The notes under the pieces are model-generated. The model worked only from the letters and a program-made list of their open reading frames with translations, made no database searches and had not been told where the DNA came from. Of a stretch of 46,116 bases of DNA, positions 19,880 to 30,030 are shown piece after piece (within the stretch, counting starts at the first letter, position 1; each line of letters opens with the position of its first letter). The DNA is from Candidatus Cloacimonadota bacterium (GTDB lineage: Bacteria > Cloacimonadota > Cloacimonadia > Cloacimonadales > Cloacimonadaceae), in assembly GCA_029982875.1 (NCBI GenBank), contig JARRCD010000002.1, positions 1-46,116 on the forward strand. Reading direction: 5' to 3'. Made by a program: the position numbers and the translations under genes.

Positions 19880-21637
19880 TTATCCCCAATAATGCAGCAA
19901 TAATGGCACCGCTACGATCAAGACCAGGATTTGCACACCCAAGCCTACCTTGTAGTAGTCACCAAATCTGTATCCTCCAGGTCCTTTGACCAATGCATTA
20001 GATTGATGCCCAATGGGTGTGAGAAAAGCTGAACAGGCCCCGACTGCTACTGTCATCAGATAGATATCGGGTGATTGCTGCAGCCCTTCGGCCAATGCAA
20101 TTGCTATTGGTGCCATCAGGATCGAGGTTGTGGCATTGTTGATCATGTTTGTGAGGATCATAGTGAGTAGCAACAAGAGGCTGATCAAAACCCAAGGTGG
20201 AGATAAGTGTGCAAGGGACAGCAATGCTCTGCCGATCAAATCCGCTCCTCCGGAGATTATCAGCGCCCTGCCAAAAGGAATCATTGCCCCCAGCATCACA
20301 ATCACAGACCAATCAATAGATTTGTACACTTCTTTGGAGGGGATTATTCCACTTACAACCATTGTCAAAGCACCCATAGGAAAGGCAATATGCACCGGCA
20401 GCCATCTCAAGATAACCACCACAATAGTGATCGCATATATAGCAAGGTATCCCCAAACCCGCTTTTCATGTCCGATGTTATAATCTTTTTCAGTTAGAGC
20501 CAAGCAACCTAAGGCTACGACTGTCTCCGGTAGTGTTAACGGGTTACCCTGAAGCAGCAACACATCTCCAGATTGTATTTTTTGCTGATTTATGCGCTGC
20601 TTGGATAGCTTATCGCTTACTGTTTTTGCCAATAGACGAATTCCATACTGATGTGATAGATTCAGGTCTTTGGCTGTTCTTCCAATCAGTAATGAGTCAT
20701 TCATGACCACTACCTCCAAGAGGGATACTTCTTCATTTTCGTTCAGTTCATCATCAGCCTCAGAATCTATCACTATAGTCAGCTTTGATTGCTCTACAAA
20801 AGCTCGTAAATTCTCAAAATTTGCTTTTACCATTAGTATATCGTTTAATTGCAATTGGTCTGTGGGGGACAAGGAGTAAAGATACTGTCCAGCGCGGATG
20901 ATTCCGGCCAGCTCTATGTTAAAATCTTTATGCTCTTGTATCCCAAGAACAGTGCTAACTATCAGATCTGAAGCTTCAGTTATCAAAACTACTGTGCGGT
21001 AGTTTTCTATCTCTATAGATTCGGGTAGGGTCAAGGGACTCTTGCGCTTGGGCAAAAATCGCCATCCAATCAAGCTGATATAGAGAATCCCAACCAATGC
21101 AACCGGAAGTCCTACCCGGGCAAAATCAAATACGCCAAAAGACTCCTGAATTGCCTCTGCCCTGAAAGATGATACAATGATGTTTGGGGCTGACCCCACC
21201 AATGTGATCATACCCCCCAGTAGAGTCGCAAAAGCCAAAGGCATCAAAAACAGTGAGGGTGATCTGTGTCTTTTCTTAGCAAGGCGTATAGATAGAGGCA
21301 TTACAACGCTTACATTGTTCATCAGGGCAGAGGCTGCTGCCGTTAAAAATGATAGCGGCAAGAGAATATTCACAGGGTGATGTCCAACCCAATTGAGGCG
21401 CTTCGTCAAGATATCCAGCAATCCGGAACTCTGCATTCCCTTGCTGATGATCATTACGGCTACTACTGTGACTACCGCGGGATTAGCGAACCCGTTGAAT
21501 GCGGTATCGATTGGGATGATACCTGTAACGACAATAACAAAGAGTGCGGCCAAAGCAACAAAATCATGGCGGACCCGATCCCTAATAAATAATCCAACAA
21601 TCACCACCATACATGCAAAAACAATGGCAAGTTGCAT
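19880..21637 (-). CDS. SLC13/DASS-type permease with central TrkA-C (RCK_C) domains
   Basis: Multi-TM protein with GMQSSGLLDILT, NNVSVVMPL, NNATTSILMAPIA, TPIGHQSNALVKGPGGYRFGDY; central TrkA-C-like segments. Confidence 0.85.
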   Translation of the reverse strand: MQLAIVFACMVVIVGLFIRDRVRHDFVALAALFVIVVTGIIPIDTAFNGFANPAVVTVVAVMIISKGMQSSGLLDILTKRLNWVGHHPVNILLPLSFLTAAASALMNNVSVVMPLSIRLAKKRHRSPSLFLMPLAFATLLGGMITLVGSAPNIIVSSFRAEAIQESFGVFDFARVGLPVALVGILYISLIGWRFLPKRKSPLTLPESIEIENYRTVVLITEASDLIVSTVLGIQEHKDFNIELAGIIRAGQYLYSLSPTDQLQLNDILMVKANFENLRAFVEQSKLTIVIDSEADDELNENEEVSLLEVVVMNDSLLIGRTAKDLNLSHQYGIRLLAKTVSDKLSKQRINQQKIQSGDVLLLQGNPLTLPETVVALGCLALTEKDYNIGHEKRVWGYLAIYAITIVVVILRWLPVHIAFPMGALTMVVSGIIPSKEVYKSIDWSVIVMLGAMIPFGRALIISGGADLIGRALLSLAHLSPPWVLISLLLLLTMILTNMINNATTSILMAPIAIALAEGLQQSPDIYLMTVAVGACSAFLTPIGHQSNALVKGPGGYRFGDYYKVGLGVQILVLIVAVPLLLHYWG

Positions 21638-22042
21638 AGTATCAATAATCTCCTTTCACTAAACAGCAGTAAAGTTCCATTTTTCCTAAAAAAACAGCTT
21701 GAGCGATGCAGTCAAGAATAAAAGATTCTGCCCCTCCTCCATATTTTAAACGAGAATGTTCAACCAGCACAACCATCTTAAGCCGCTTTCCTTGTTTTTT
21801 TGAGAAAAGCCGTTGCTTCCGTTATTAACATACTTACGAACCGTAACCAGCCTCACCGCTATGCTACTTGCCCTTTCGCGGCGTGATCGCAGGTCCTGAT
21901 TCCAATTCGTCGGGGGGCGTATCTGCAGGTTTCTCTGCCCTTGAAGCCGGGCATTTCATACTTGAACTTCATAGCATTTACTGCTTGATTAAAGCTCTTT
22001 GCCTCACACCCTTTCCGGACCTTGCCTTTTACCCAAAGTTGG

Positions 22043-22120
22043 TTTAAACTTGAGATCAAGTCCTGATCAAGTCCTGGACAGGAGAGAATCAGGACTTAAG
22101 CCCAAGTCAAAATCAAATTG
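22043..22120. repeat. Dispersed intergenic palindromic repeat family 2, copy 2 (imperfect palindrome)
   Basis: Ungapped match to 9813..9890; contains the tandem 11-mer GATCAAGTCCT x2 and imperfect inverted repeat at 22058..22097 with the same 18-4-18 geometry. Confidence 0.8.
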
Positions 22121-22146
22121 CCCCCCAAAGTCAGCAATCAGAGGGA

Positions 22147-23571
22147 TCAGTGCCGGGCTGCTCCCAGTCTTATTAAAGTCTCATCTTTACCCAAAATGCC
22201 AATGATGGTGGGCAGATCAGGCCCATGCGCCTGACCGATCAAGGCCAAACGCAGTGGCATATAATAGTATTTTCCTTTGATTCCCAATTCCTTGATTCCG
22301 GCTTTTGTAATAGTATTGATCGCCTCGGCATCATCCGCATCAATCCCAGTGAGCTGCTGAAGATACCATTGCAAGACCTTTTGGCTTGATTCGGCAAGCA
22401 AAAAGTCCTTGTCTTCGGGATTCAAGGGGGCGGGCTTAAAAAAGATCCTGGCATATTCCGTAAGTTCTGGAAGCAGGGTAGAGCGTTCTCTGGCGGCTGA
22501 GATGATTTTAAGATAACGCTGATAATCCTCAGTCCACTGAGGTGGAAACCACTGTTTTGCTCTATCTGCAATGGTGTGCAAGGGCAATGAACGCATATAT
22601 TGACCATTCATCCAGTCCAGCTTAGTTAGATCAAATACGGCTCCGGCTTTATTCACGCGGTCCAGAGAGAAGGCTTCACAGAGTTCTTCGAGGCTATAAA
22701 GCTCTCGATCATCGGCAGGATGCCAGCCTAAAAGGGCAACGAAATTGATTAATGCCTCTTTTAAGTAACCTTTTTGTATATAGCTTTCTACAGATACATC
22801 ATGCATCCTTTTACTTAGTTTTGAGCGGTCAGTATTAAGGATAAGGGGGAGATGCACCCATTTTGGAGCTTCCCAACCCAAGCATTCATAAAGCCAAATA
22901 TGCTTGGGCGTGGAGGAGAGCCATTCTTCGCCCCGAATAACGTGAGAAATCTGCATATAATGGTCGTCTACGGTGGCGGCAAGATGATAGGTGGGGAAGC
23001 CATCGGATTTGATCAAGACCTGGTCATCGGATTGGGAGCTATCCATCTGCACATGACCCCGCACTTCATCATCAAAAGCAAAGCGATAGTTATCCGGCAT
23101 TTTAAGACGGATTACATGAGGTTCCCCGGCATTTAATCGGGCATTTACTTCTTCTTTACTGAGCTTAAGGCAGCGGCGGTCATATTTTACGAATTCTCCC
23201 TCAGCTTGCTGCTCTTCGCGCATTTGGCTGAGAGTAGCGGTGCTGCAAAAGCAATAATAGGCGTGACCTTTGTTAATTAGCTCCAGGGCGTGTTGTCGAT
23301 ATAAATCCAGCCTTTGAGACTGGATATAGGGGCCATATTCGCCGCCGGTTTCAGGACCTTCATCAAAATCAATCCCCAGGTTGTGCAGAGTGGCAATCAG
23401 GCTTTCAGTTGCTCCTTTTACTTCTCTGTTTTGGTCTGTATCTTCAATGCGCAGGACTGCTTTGCCCGACTGATTGCGGGCAAAAAGAAAATCGTACAGG
23501 GCTGTTCTCAGACCGCCTATGTGCAGATATCCAGTGGGACTTGGGGCAAATCTTACTCTAACTTCTTTCAT
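22147..23571 (-). CDS. gltX: Glutamyl-tRNA synthetase
   Basis: VRFAPSPTGYLHIGGLRTALYDFLFA; KLSKRM motif. Confidence 0.97.
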   Translation of the reverse strand: MKEVRVRFAPSPTGYLHIGGLRTALYDFLFARNQSGKAVLRIEDTDQNREVKGATESLIATLHNLGIDFDEGPETGGEYGPYIQSQRLDLYRQHALELINKGHAYYCFCSTATLSQMREEQQAEGEFVKYDRRCLKLSKEEVNARLNAGEPHVIRLKMPDNYRFAFDDEVRGHVQMDSSQSDDQVLIKSDGFPTYHLAATVDDHYMQISHVIRGEEWLSSTPKHIWLYECLGWEAPKWVHLPLILNTDRSKLSKRMHDVSVESYIQKGYLKEALINFVALLGWHPADDRELYSLEELCEAFSLDRVNKAGAVFDLTKLDWMNGQYMRSLPLHTIADRAKQWFPPQWTEDYQRYLKIISAARERSTLLPELTEYARIFFKPAPLNPEDKDFLLAESSQKVLQWYLQQLTGIDADDAEAINTITKAGIKELGIKGKYYYMPLRLALIGQAHGPDLPTIIGILGKDETLIRLGAARH

Positions 23572-24131
23572 GCATTTAGCTCCATAAATTTCTGTTTGTA
23601 TTTTGCGAGTTTCGGATTAATCAATCTGTAGTGAGGGTGATAGTTTTGGCGATAAATATCTGAGTGGGAGGGTAAGATGTTTTGCTCGGCCAGTTGGTCG
23701 GCTTTGGCCCAAGATGGCGGATCAGCGGGCAAGTGCTCTTTTAGCATGGGCTCGTAGCTCTTCCATTGCAGGACAAAATCAATGGCGGTGTTTGGGATCA
23801 CACAGCTGGAAGCCATAATCCACTCGGTGAGGGCTTCAATTCTCTTTTGTCTCAACAGGGTATCGCCGTCTTTTTTGATGGCACTCAGGCTGAGTCTGCT
23901 ATAATAGGGGCCGATTTCCTGGAAGAGGGGTTCGTAATTTTCTTGCATTAGTCCCAATTCGGAATTGATGCTCGTATAAAGTTGTTTGAAATCGCGGATG
24001 ATGTGATGAGGTCCATACAAGGCCTGGTAGAGAAGTTTATACAGATCTATAGGCTCGAGCAGTGGATGTAAATGCAATTCCAGCTCGACCATGTTCTTGA
24101 GGTCGAGATTATTCAGTGGGGAAGTTTTCAT
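23568..24131 (-). CDS. Conserved-looking hypothetical protein, 187 aa
   Basis: Full-length ORF translationally coupled to gltX (4-nt ATGA-type overlap) and to the upstream amidohydrolase gene; no recognised family. Confidence 0.75.
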   Translation of the reverse strand: MKTSPLNNLDLKNMVELELHLHPLLEPIDLYKLLYQALYGPHHIIRDFKQLYTSINSELGLMQENYEPLFQEIGPYYSRLSLSAIKKDGDTLLRQKRIEALTEWIMASSCVIPNTAIDFVLQWKSYEPMLKEHLPADPPSWAKADQLAEQNILPSHSDIYRQNYHPHYRLINPKLAKYKQKFMELNA

Positions 24132-25596
24132 GTATAACCTCGGCGCGTTTAATTATGGCTGCAATCAGGGGATTGGCTACCGGATGAGCAAGGTCATAGT
24201 TCAAGATGGTAAAATCGGCATACAATCCTTCTTTAATTTGTCCTTTGAGTGCTTCGTCGTGGGAGAGCCAGGCGGCGTTTTTTGTATAAAGATCAATAGC
24301 TTGAGCCGGAGTGAGTCTTTCCGCGGGATTGTGATGGTTCATTGCTGCATCCAATTCTTTGCGGATGTCCAAATCTGTGATATACCAATCCGAAGATCCG
24401 GTTATCGTGATTCCTTTTGTCACCATTGCGCTGAAACGATTCATGATCTGGGAGCGCTCTTTGCCTAAAGCTCTGGCGTAAAAGCCGTTTTCTCCTCCCC
24501 AAAGTTGGTCGAACATGGGTTGCACCACAGGAACCGCCTGAGATGCTTTGATGTGATTGATCAAGGTGTCATCCGTGATCTCACAATGAATCAACTGATG
24601 TCGTAAATCCCTGAAATCCGAATTTGCTAAAGCCATATAGACGGTATTGATCTGATTTATGGCACGATCACCAATGCAATGTACCGCCACTTGCAGGTTG
24701 TTCTGATGCGCACGGGAGATGAAATCATACCAATAAGCATCTGTCTGATAGAGGTTTCCTCTGATAGGCAAGCCTTGATATGGTTCAAACAAAGCTGCAG
24801 TATAGCTGCCAATAGAGCCATCAGCGAGAATGCAACCACCAATCCGCTTCGCCCCTACTTCCAAAGCTGCCTCGATATTGAAAGATTGGGGATATAGTAC
24901 ATAGTCTACAGCAAAATCATTTAAATGATCAAGCAATAAACTGTAGTGTCCGATGGACATATTGGCATCACCCACCATAGTATGAATAGTGGTAAAACCG
25001 CCCTTGATTGCAAGATCTGAAGCTGCGTGGTAAGACCTCAGAATCAGCTCGCTATCAATATTGTTGTGAAACCAGTGTACTATTGTGTCATTTTCCAGAC
25101 CTCTTTGAATATCCGTGTCGCAGCGAATAGTGCGGAATGCGCTTTTGAGATTAAAACAGGCAAAGCTGTTGATTGCGCAGGAGTGTCCATCTACTCGACG
25201 TAATACGAGGTTCTTATCTCTTACCACGGAATTAAGCTCAGCCCGGGTGGGGAAGCGTTTCTCTTCGATACGGTTCTCATCAAAATTCCAGGCGAAAACA
25301 AATTTCCCCTTATTCTGACTGCCTTCGCGGATCATATCCAGAACCTCTTTGATGCTTCGTGCTTCTCTCAGATCGATCATCAGAGAATATAAGCCTCCCT
25401 CAAAACTATGGGTATGAGTATCAATAAAGCCTGGATACACATAGGAATTCTTGAGGTCAACCCTTTGGATATTCTGGGTATCCTCAGGGATATGATTGAG
25501 GAGCTTCTCAATCTTACCCTGTTTGGTAAGAATGGCTTTTACATCGTTTGAGAAGGAACCCTTGTGCCAAAACTTTGCATTATGAAAGAGCTTCAT
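24109..25596 (-). CDS. Amidohydrolase, YtcJ-like
   Basis: YVYPGFIDTHTHSFEGG, VAVHCIGDRAINQ, ITGSSDWYI, LTPAQAIDLYTKNAAW. Confidence 0.9.
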   Translation of the reverse strand: MKLFHNAKFWHKGSFSNDVKAILTKQGKIEKLLNHIPEDTQNIQRVDLKNSYVYPGFIDTHTHSFEGGLYSLMIDLREARSIKEVLDMIREGSQNKGKFVFAWNFDENRIEEKRFPTRAELNSVVRDKNLVLRRVDGHSCAINSFACFNLKSAFRTIRCDTDIQRGLENDTIVHWFHNNIDSELILRSYHAASDLAIKGGFTTIHTMVGDANMSIGHYSLLLDHLNDFAVDYVLYPQSFNIEAALEVGAKRIGGCILADGSIGSYTAALFEPYQGLPIRGNLYQTDAYWYDFISRAHQNNLQVAVHCIGDRAINQINTVYMALANSDFRDLRHQLIHCEITDDTLINHIKASQAVPVVQPMFDQLWGGENGFYARALGKERSQIMNRFSAMVTKGITITGSSDWYITDLDIRKELDAAMNHHNPAERLTPAQAIDLYTKNAAWLSHDEALKGQIKEGLYADFTILNYDLAHPVANPLIAAIIKRAEVIHENFPTE

Positions 25597-26186
25597 AATT
25601 TTCCTGCCTTATCCAATTCTAATACCATCTCGTAAAACCTCCGAATGGGAAAGCCCATAACATTGAAAAAGCAACCCTCCACTCGTGTAATAAACTGACT
25701 GCCATAGCCCTGGATACCATAAGCACCGGCCTTGTCCATGGGCTCTGAGGTGGATATATATTCTTCAATCTCAGAATCCCGCAACGAAGCAAACCATACT
25801 TGAGTCTGTTCGTAGCAGGTCAGCGAGCCGCCTTTACCTATTAGGGATACTCCTGTGATCACGGTATGCTCTCTATTACTTAGGATGCTTAAGAAATCGG
25901 CAGCCTCTGCCTTTGTCTCTGGTTTACCCAAGATGCGAGCTTCACATACGACCACAGTGTCTGCCGCGACGATCAGGTCTGGATTTAACTCATTGTCAGA
26001 CACAGCCCGGGCTTTGTTTCTTGCATGCCGCATAACTTGCAGCGCGGGATCTTCATCCGTCATAGGTTCCGCGATATCGCTGGATTTGACTTCATAGTCG
26101 AGTTTTAACAGTTCAAAGATCTCTCTCCGGCGGGGAGATTGCGAGGCTAAGATGATCTTATGGGAACTCAATATCTTATGTAACAT
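25593..26186 (-). CDS. maf: Maf-family nucleotide pyrophosphatase
   Basis: IILASQSPRRREIFELL, VAADTVVV, GKAGAYGIQG-type motif (DKAGAYGIQGYG). Start shifted to the internal Met at 26186; the longer ORF begins at 26207. Confidence 0.93.
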   Translation of the reverse strand: MLHKILSSHKIILASQSPRRREIFELLKLDYEVKSSDIAEPMTDEDPALQVMRHARNKARAVSDNELNPDLIVAADTVVVCEARILGKPETKAEAADFLSILSNREHTVITGVSLIGKGGSLTCYEQTQVWFASLRDSEIEEYISTSEPMDKAGAYGIQGYGSQFITRVEGCFFNVMGFPIRRFYEMVLELDKAGKL

Positions 26187-26327
26187 AGATTTAATCCTTT
26201 GTGCCATAATATGATGATAGCTTTATACGTCAATAATTTTTTCAAAAGCAAAAAAATAGCTTGCCTGAAAGAATGCCCTTGGAAATCCTTGCATCAAAGT
26301 ATAAATAATTACGAACAGGAGGATCCA

Positions 26328-27413
26328 ATGGAACGCGTACACAATTTTAACGCAGGACCCGCCGTGCTTCCGGAAGAAGTTCTTCGTGAAGCTCAAGCGG
26401 ATTTATTCAACTACAAAGGAATGGGACTATCGGTGATGGAAATGAGTCACCGCAGCAAGGAGTATCAGGCGATTATCGATGAAACTCGTGCTGCTGTAAA
26501 GCGAATTTACAATCTGGGTGACGATTATGACGTGCTCTTCCTTCAGGGTGGAGCCAGTATGCAATTCCTGATGGTGCCAATGAGCTTTGTGCCAGAAGGG
26601 AAAACTCCAAATATTGTTCACACCGGAACGTGGTCCAAGAAAGCGATAGCTGAGATCAAGAAACTGGGGCTTCCTGTACATCTTGCCGCCTCCAGTGAAG
26701 AGAAGAGCTTCAGCTATATTCCCAAGACCCATCAGCTCTCGGATAATCCTGCCTATCTGCATATCACAACCAATAACACGATCTATGGCACCGAATGGCA
26801 CCATGATCCCGAGGTGGATCCGGCTGTACCCCTGATTGCAGATATGAGCTCAAACTTCATGAGTAAACCCATTGACGTTAATAAGTATTCCATGATCTAT
26901 GCTGGTGCGCAAAAGAATGTGGGTCCTGCTGGATGTGCAGTTGTAATCATCAAGAAAGACTTCCTTGCTACTGCTAAGGAAGGTTTACCCTCAATGCTTG
27001 ATTACAATGTCCATGCCAAGGCCGGTAGTATGTACAACACGCCTCCTACTTTTACCATTTACATGATCGGTCTGGTTCTTAAATGGATAGAAGACATGGG
27101 CGGATTGGAGAAATTAGCCGTGAATAACCAAGTTAAGGCTAAGTATATCTATGATGCTATCGACAATTCCCATGGTTTTTACAAAGGCACCGTTGTACCT
27201 GAAGACAGGTCTTTGATGAATATCACCTTCCGCATGCCTACCGAGGAGCTGGAAGCTCTATTCATCAGCGAAGCCAAAAAAGCTGGCATGATTGGTTTGA
27301 AAGGTCACCGCTCCGTAGGCGGATGCCGTGCCAGTACTTACAATTCTTTACCATTACCTGCTGCTCATGCTCTGGCTGAGTTTATGCAAGACTTTGTGAA
27401 AAAACACGGATAA
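26328..27413 (+). CDS. serC: Phosphoserine aminotransferase
   Basis: MERVHNFNAGPAVLPEEVL start preceded by AGGAGG; GAQKNVGPAGCAVVII PLP lysine. Start reassigned from 26199. Confidence 0.97.
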   Translation: MERVHNFNAGPAVLPEEVLREAQADLFNYKGMGLSVMEMSHRSKEYQAIIDETRAAVKRIYNLGDDYDVLFLQGGASMQFLMVPMSFVPEGKTPNIVHTGTWSKKAIAEIKKLGLPVHLAASSEEKSFSYIPKTHQLSDNPAYLHITTNNTIYGTEWHHDPEVDPAVPLIADMSSNFMSKPIDVNKYSMIYAGAQKNVGPAGCAVVIIKKDFLATAKEGLPSMLDYNVHAKAGSMYNTPPTFTIYMIGLVLKWIEDMGGLEKLAVNNQVKAKYIYDAIDNSHGFYKGTVVPEDRSLMNITFRMPTEELEALFISEAKKAGMIGLKGHRSVGGCRASTYNSLPLPAAHALAEFMQDFVKKHG

Positions 27414-27430
27414 ACAAAACAAGATCATCT

Positions 27431-27470
27431 CTGCCCTTCTTTTAGCAGAAATGTGCGAGAAGAAGGGCAG
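27431..27470 (+). terminator. Hairpin between serC and tolQ, possible terminator or attenuator
   Basis: CTGCCCTTCTT ... AAGAAGGGCAG perfect 11-bp stem, 18-nt loop, followed by cattttaag (weak T tract). Confidence 0.5.
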
Positions 27471-27493
27471 CATTTTAAGAAACGAGAGGTAAT

Positions 27494-28108
27494 ATGACTC
27501 TGCTGTCCTTACTTTTACGGGGTGGCATCCTGATGTACGTGCTGCTCTTGATCTCAATTGCAATGATCGGCATCGTGATAGAGAAATACTGGCAGCTATC
27601 CCGCGTAACAAAGGCAAATCAAGCCCTTGCCGCAGCCTTGAAAGGGCAAAACAAGCTGTCCGATATGCGCAACACGCTCAGCCAGCATGAGCGCAGCTGT
27701 CCCTTGGGCATTATGCTGGACAAGCTTTTCAATGCGCAAACAGAGGATGCAGGATTGATCAACCAAAGCATGGAATCAGCCGCCAATCTGGAATTGCACC
27801 GTCTGGAGAAGGGGATGGGCTGGCTGAGCACATTTGCTGCCGTAGCACCATTGATTGGCTTTTTAGGCACGGTGATTGGCATGGTAAGGGTATTTATGCG
27901 TATTCAGGAGTACAGTAGTGTCGGAGTGGATATCAGTATACTTGCCGGAGGAATCTGGGAAGCACTGCTTACTACGGTCGGTGGACTTATCGTGGGTATT
28001 ATCGCCATTATCTTTTACAACGATCTGATCCAGAAGCTGGAAAACATTGTGAAAAATATGCAGGAAAGTGGAATTGAATATACCATCCGGATGCGTAATC
28101 TAGCATGA
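27494..28108 (+). CDS. MotA/TolQ/ExbB proton channel family protein
   Basis: Three-TM ExbB/TolQ architecture; LSTFAAVAPLIGFLGTVIGMVRVF. Confidence 0.93.
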   Translation: MTLLSLLLRGGILMYVLLLISIAMIGIVIEKYWQLSRVTKANQALAAALKGQNKLSDMRNTLSQHERSCPLGIMLDKLFNAQTEDAGLINQSMESAANLELHRLEKGMGWLSTFAAVAPLIGFLGTVIGMVRVFMRIQEYSSVGVDISILAGGIWEALLTTVGGLIVGIIAIIFYNDLIQKLENIVKNMQESGIEYTIRMRNLA

Positions 28109-28521
28109 AGCTCAGGCTTTCCAAACAAAAGATAACTACCACAATGCTGATCTCGATGACAGATGTTATCTTCATCTTGGTCATCTTTTTGCTGATTGTA
28201 TCAAATTTCAGCACGCAGACGGGATTGCCTGTCCGCTTGCCGGGTTCACAATCTGCCAGCAGGCATTCGATACATACTATCAACATCACCTACTATGCAG
28301 ATGATCAGCTTTTTTACAATGAAGAAGCGGTCGATTTTGAAGGTTTACGGGAGCTTTTAGCCCAAGATTTTAAAGATACCGAACAAGTAGTAAGACTCTC
28401 CGCAGAAGAGAATACTCCGCTGCAAAAAGTGATCAGTATCATGGATATCATCCGTGCTGCGGGCTTTGAAAAGATCTTTGTAGCCACTGAAGTGCTAAGG
28501 TCGGAGGAGCTTTCCGAATGA
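28105..28521 (+). CDS. ExbD/TolR biopolymer transport protein
   Basis: N-terminal TM with SMTDVIFILVIFLLIVSNF (membrane Asp). Confidence 0.92.
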   Translation: MKLRLSKQKITTTMLISMTDVIFILVIFLLIVSNFSTQTGLPVRLPGSQSASRHSIHTINITYYADDQLFYNEEAVDFEGLRELLAQDFKDTEQVVRLSAEENTPLQKVISIMDIIRAAGFEKIFVATEVLRSEELSE

Positions 28522-29189
28522 ATCACTCTCCGCTGGTAAAAAGATATCCCTATCTGCTATCGCTGGGAATACATGCGCTGCTGCTACTGATCCTTGCTTT
28601 TTTGAGTATCAATGTAAAGCAGCAAACTCAGTGGCATCAGATTGATTGGTATATGGATACAGAGGAAGAAGTAATTTCAGCAGGGACCAAAGCGGCAAGT
28701 GAGAATATCCCGGATGATACTGCCGCTAAAGATGAACCCCGCACAGCCAGCTCAACCGAGCAAAACCAGCAAGTTATAGCTATAGAAAGCCCGCTGTTGG
28801 AGACTCCCAAGATCAGTGATCAAGTGATAGAACCTGAAGTATCCCGCGATCCGGTTTTGACGGAAGCTCTCAGCGCTACTCTGAGAAATCCGGATAGCGG
28901 GCAGGCTAATTCCGGAATCTTCACTGTGATAGAAGGTGGTTCTGATGCGTTTTTTATTCGCGAAAGCAAGCCCAAGATCCAGCCTTTAGAGGATGATCAG
29001 GTGATTGTGGAATTTGCCCTAAAGAGGGATGGAACAATAGATATGAATAGTGTAAATGTGATTAGTTATCGTCGTGCCGCACACTGGGAAGCTCTCAGAG
29101 CGGAGATGCACAACTGGCGTTTTGGTTTTACCGGAGCTTATGATGCCTCCAAGCGTTATCGGATCCGTTGCAATTTCACCTTGCAATAG
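28518..29189 (+). CDS. TonB/TolA-like energy transducer protein
   Basis: Single N-terminal TM, low-complexity middle, C-terminal VIVEFALKRDGTIDMNSVNVI...W..A; directly after ExbB/ExbD genes. Confidence 0.75.
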   Translation: MNHSPLVKRYPYLLSLGIHALLLLILAFLSINVKQQTQWHQIDWYMDTEEEVISAGTKAASENIPDDTAAKDEPRTASSTEQNQQVIAIESPLLETPKISDQVIEPEVSRDPVLTEALSATLRNPDSGQANSGIFTVIEGGSDAFFIRESKPKIQPLEDDQVIVEFALKRDGTIDMNSVNVISYRRAAHWEALRAEMHNWRFGFTGAYDASKRYRIRCNFTLQ

Positions 29190-29191
29190 TT

Positions 29192-30028
29192 ATGAGTATC
29201 AGCGCAAGTCTTAGCAATTTCCAGATTCCCAAGATAATGGGGATTCTCAATCTTACCGAGGATTCGTTCTCGGATGGCGGTTACTTTCTGGCTCCTTCGG
29301 CGGCAATAGCGCATGCCGAAAAGTTGATCAAAGAAGGAGCAGACCTCCTCGATATCGGTGCCGAATCCACTCGTCCGGGCTCAAAACCTGTGCCGGTTGA
29401 ATTGGAATGGCAGCGGATAGAACCCGTGCTGGAAGCGCTCAAAGAGAAACATCCAGCCGTAATTATTTCTATAGACACCCAGAAGGCAGAGGTGGCCGAA
29501 AAAGCTATTGCCAGGGGAGCTGATCTGATCAACGATATCTCAGCTTTACGATATGATCCGAAGATGGTGCAGCTCTTGGCCTCGCATCCGCAGATAAAAG
29601 TGATTCTGATGCACATGCAGGGGCGACCGGAAACCATGCAGATTGAACCGCATTATGCCGATGTGCTGGCGGAAGTTAAAGCTTTCTTACAGGAACGTGC
29701 GGATTACGCGATCTCTCAAGGTATAGCCCAAGAACGGATTGTGATCGATCCCGGAATTGGGTTCGGCAAGAATTTGGATCATAATCTGACTTTATTGGCT
29801 GAATTGGAATCACTGCGGGATTTAGGATTTCCGGTATTATTGGGAGCTTCACGCAAACGCTTTATTGATCAGCTATCTCCTTCTCCCGTAGAACAAAGAA
29901 TGGGTGGCAGTTTGGCTATCACCATGCTTGCTTGCTTGAGCAGGATAGAATTCATCAGAGTACATGACGTCCAGCTTCATCGTCAATTTCTGGATGTATT
30001 AAGCGCAATCTACAGAGCAGGAGCATAA
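29192..30028 (+). CDS. folP: Dihydropteroate synthase
   Basis: IMGILNLTEDSFSDGG, DIGAESTRPGS, DPGIGFGK, LGASRKRFI. Start reassigned to ATG 29192. Confidence 0.96.
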   Translation: MSISASLSNFQIPKIMGILNLTEDSFSDGGYFLAPSAAIAHAEKLIKEGADLLDIGAESTRPGSKPVPVELEWQRIEPVLEALKEKHPAVIISIDTQKAEVAEKAIARGADLINDISALRYDPKMVQLLASHPQIKVILMHMQGRPETMQIEPHYADVLAEVKAFLQERADYAISQGIAQERIVIDPGIGFGKNLDHNLTLLAELESLRDLGFPVLLGASRKRFIDQLSPSPVEQRMGGSLAITMLACLSRIEFIRVHDVQLHRQFLDVLSAIYRAGA

Positions 30029-30030
30029 GC

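Noticed and set aside
21695-21710. CAGCTTGAGCGATGCA resembling the start of repeat family 1
   Set aside because: Match limited to about 13 bases with no extension; could be chance, not called as a third copy.
21859-22059. 66-aa minus-strand ORF in the long gap before gltX
   Set aside because: No recognised motif, ends next to the palindromic repeat; may be non-coding or a gene remnant, insufficient support to call.
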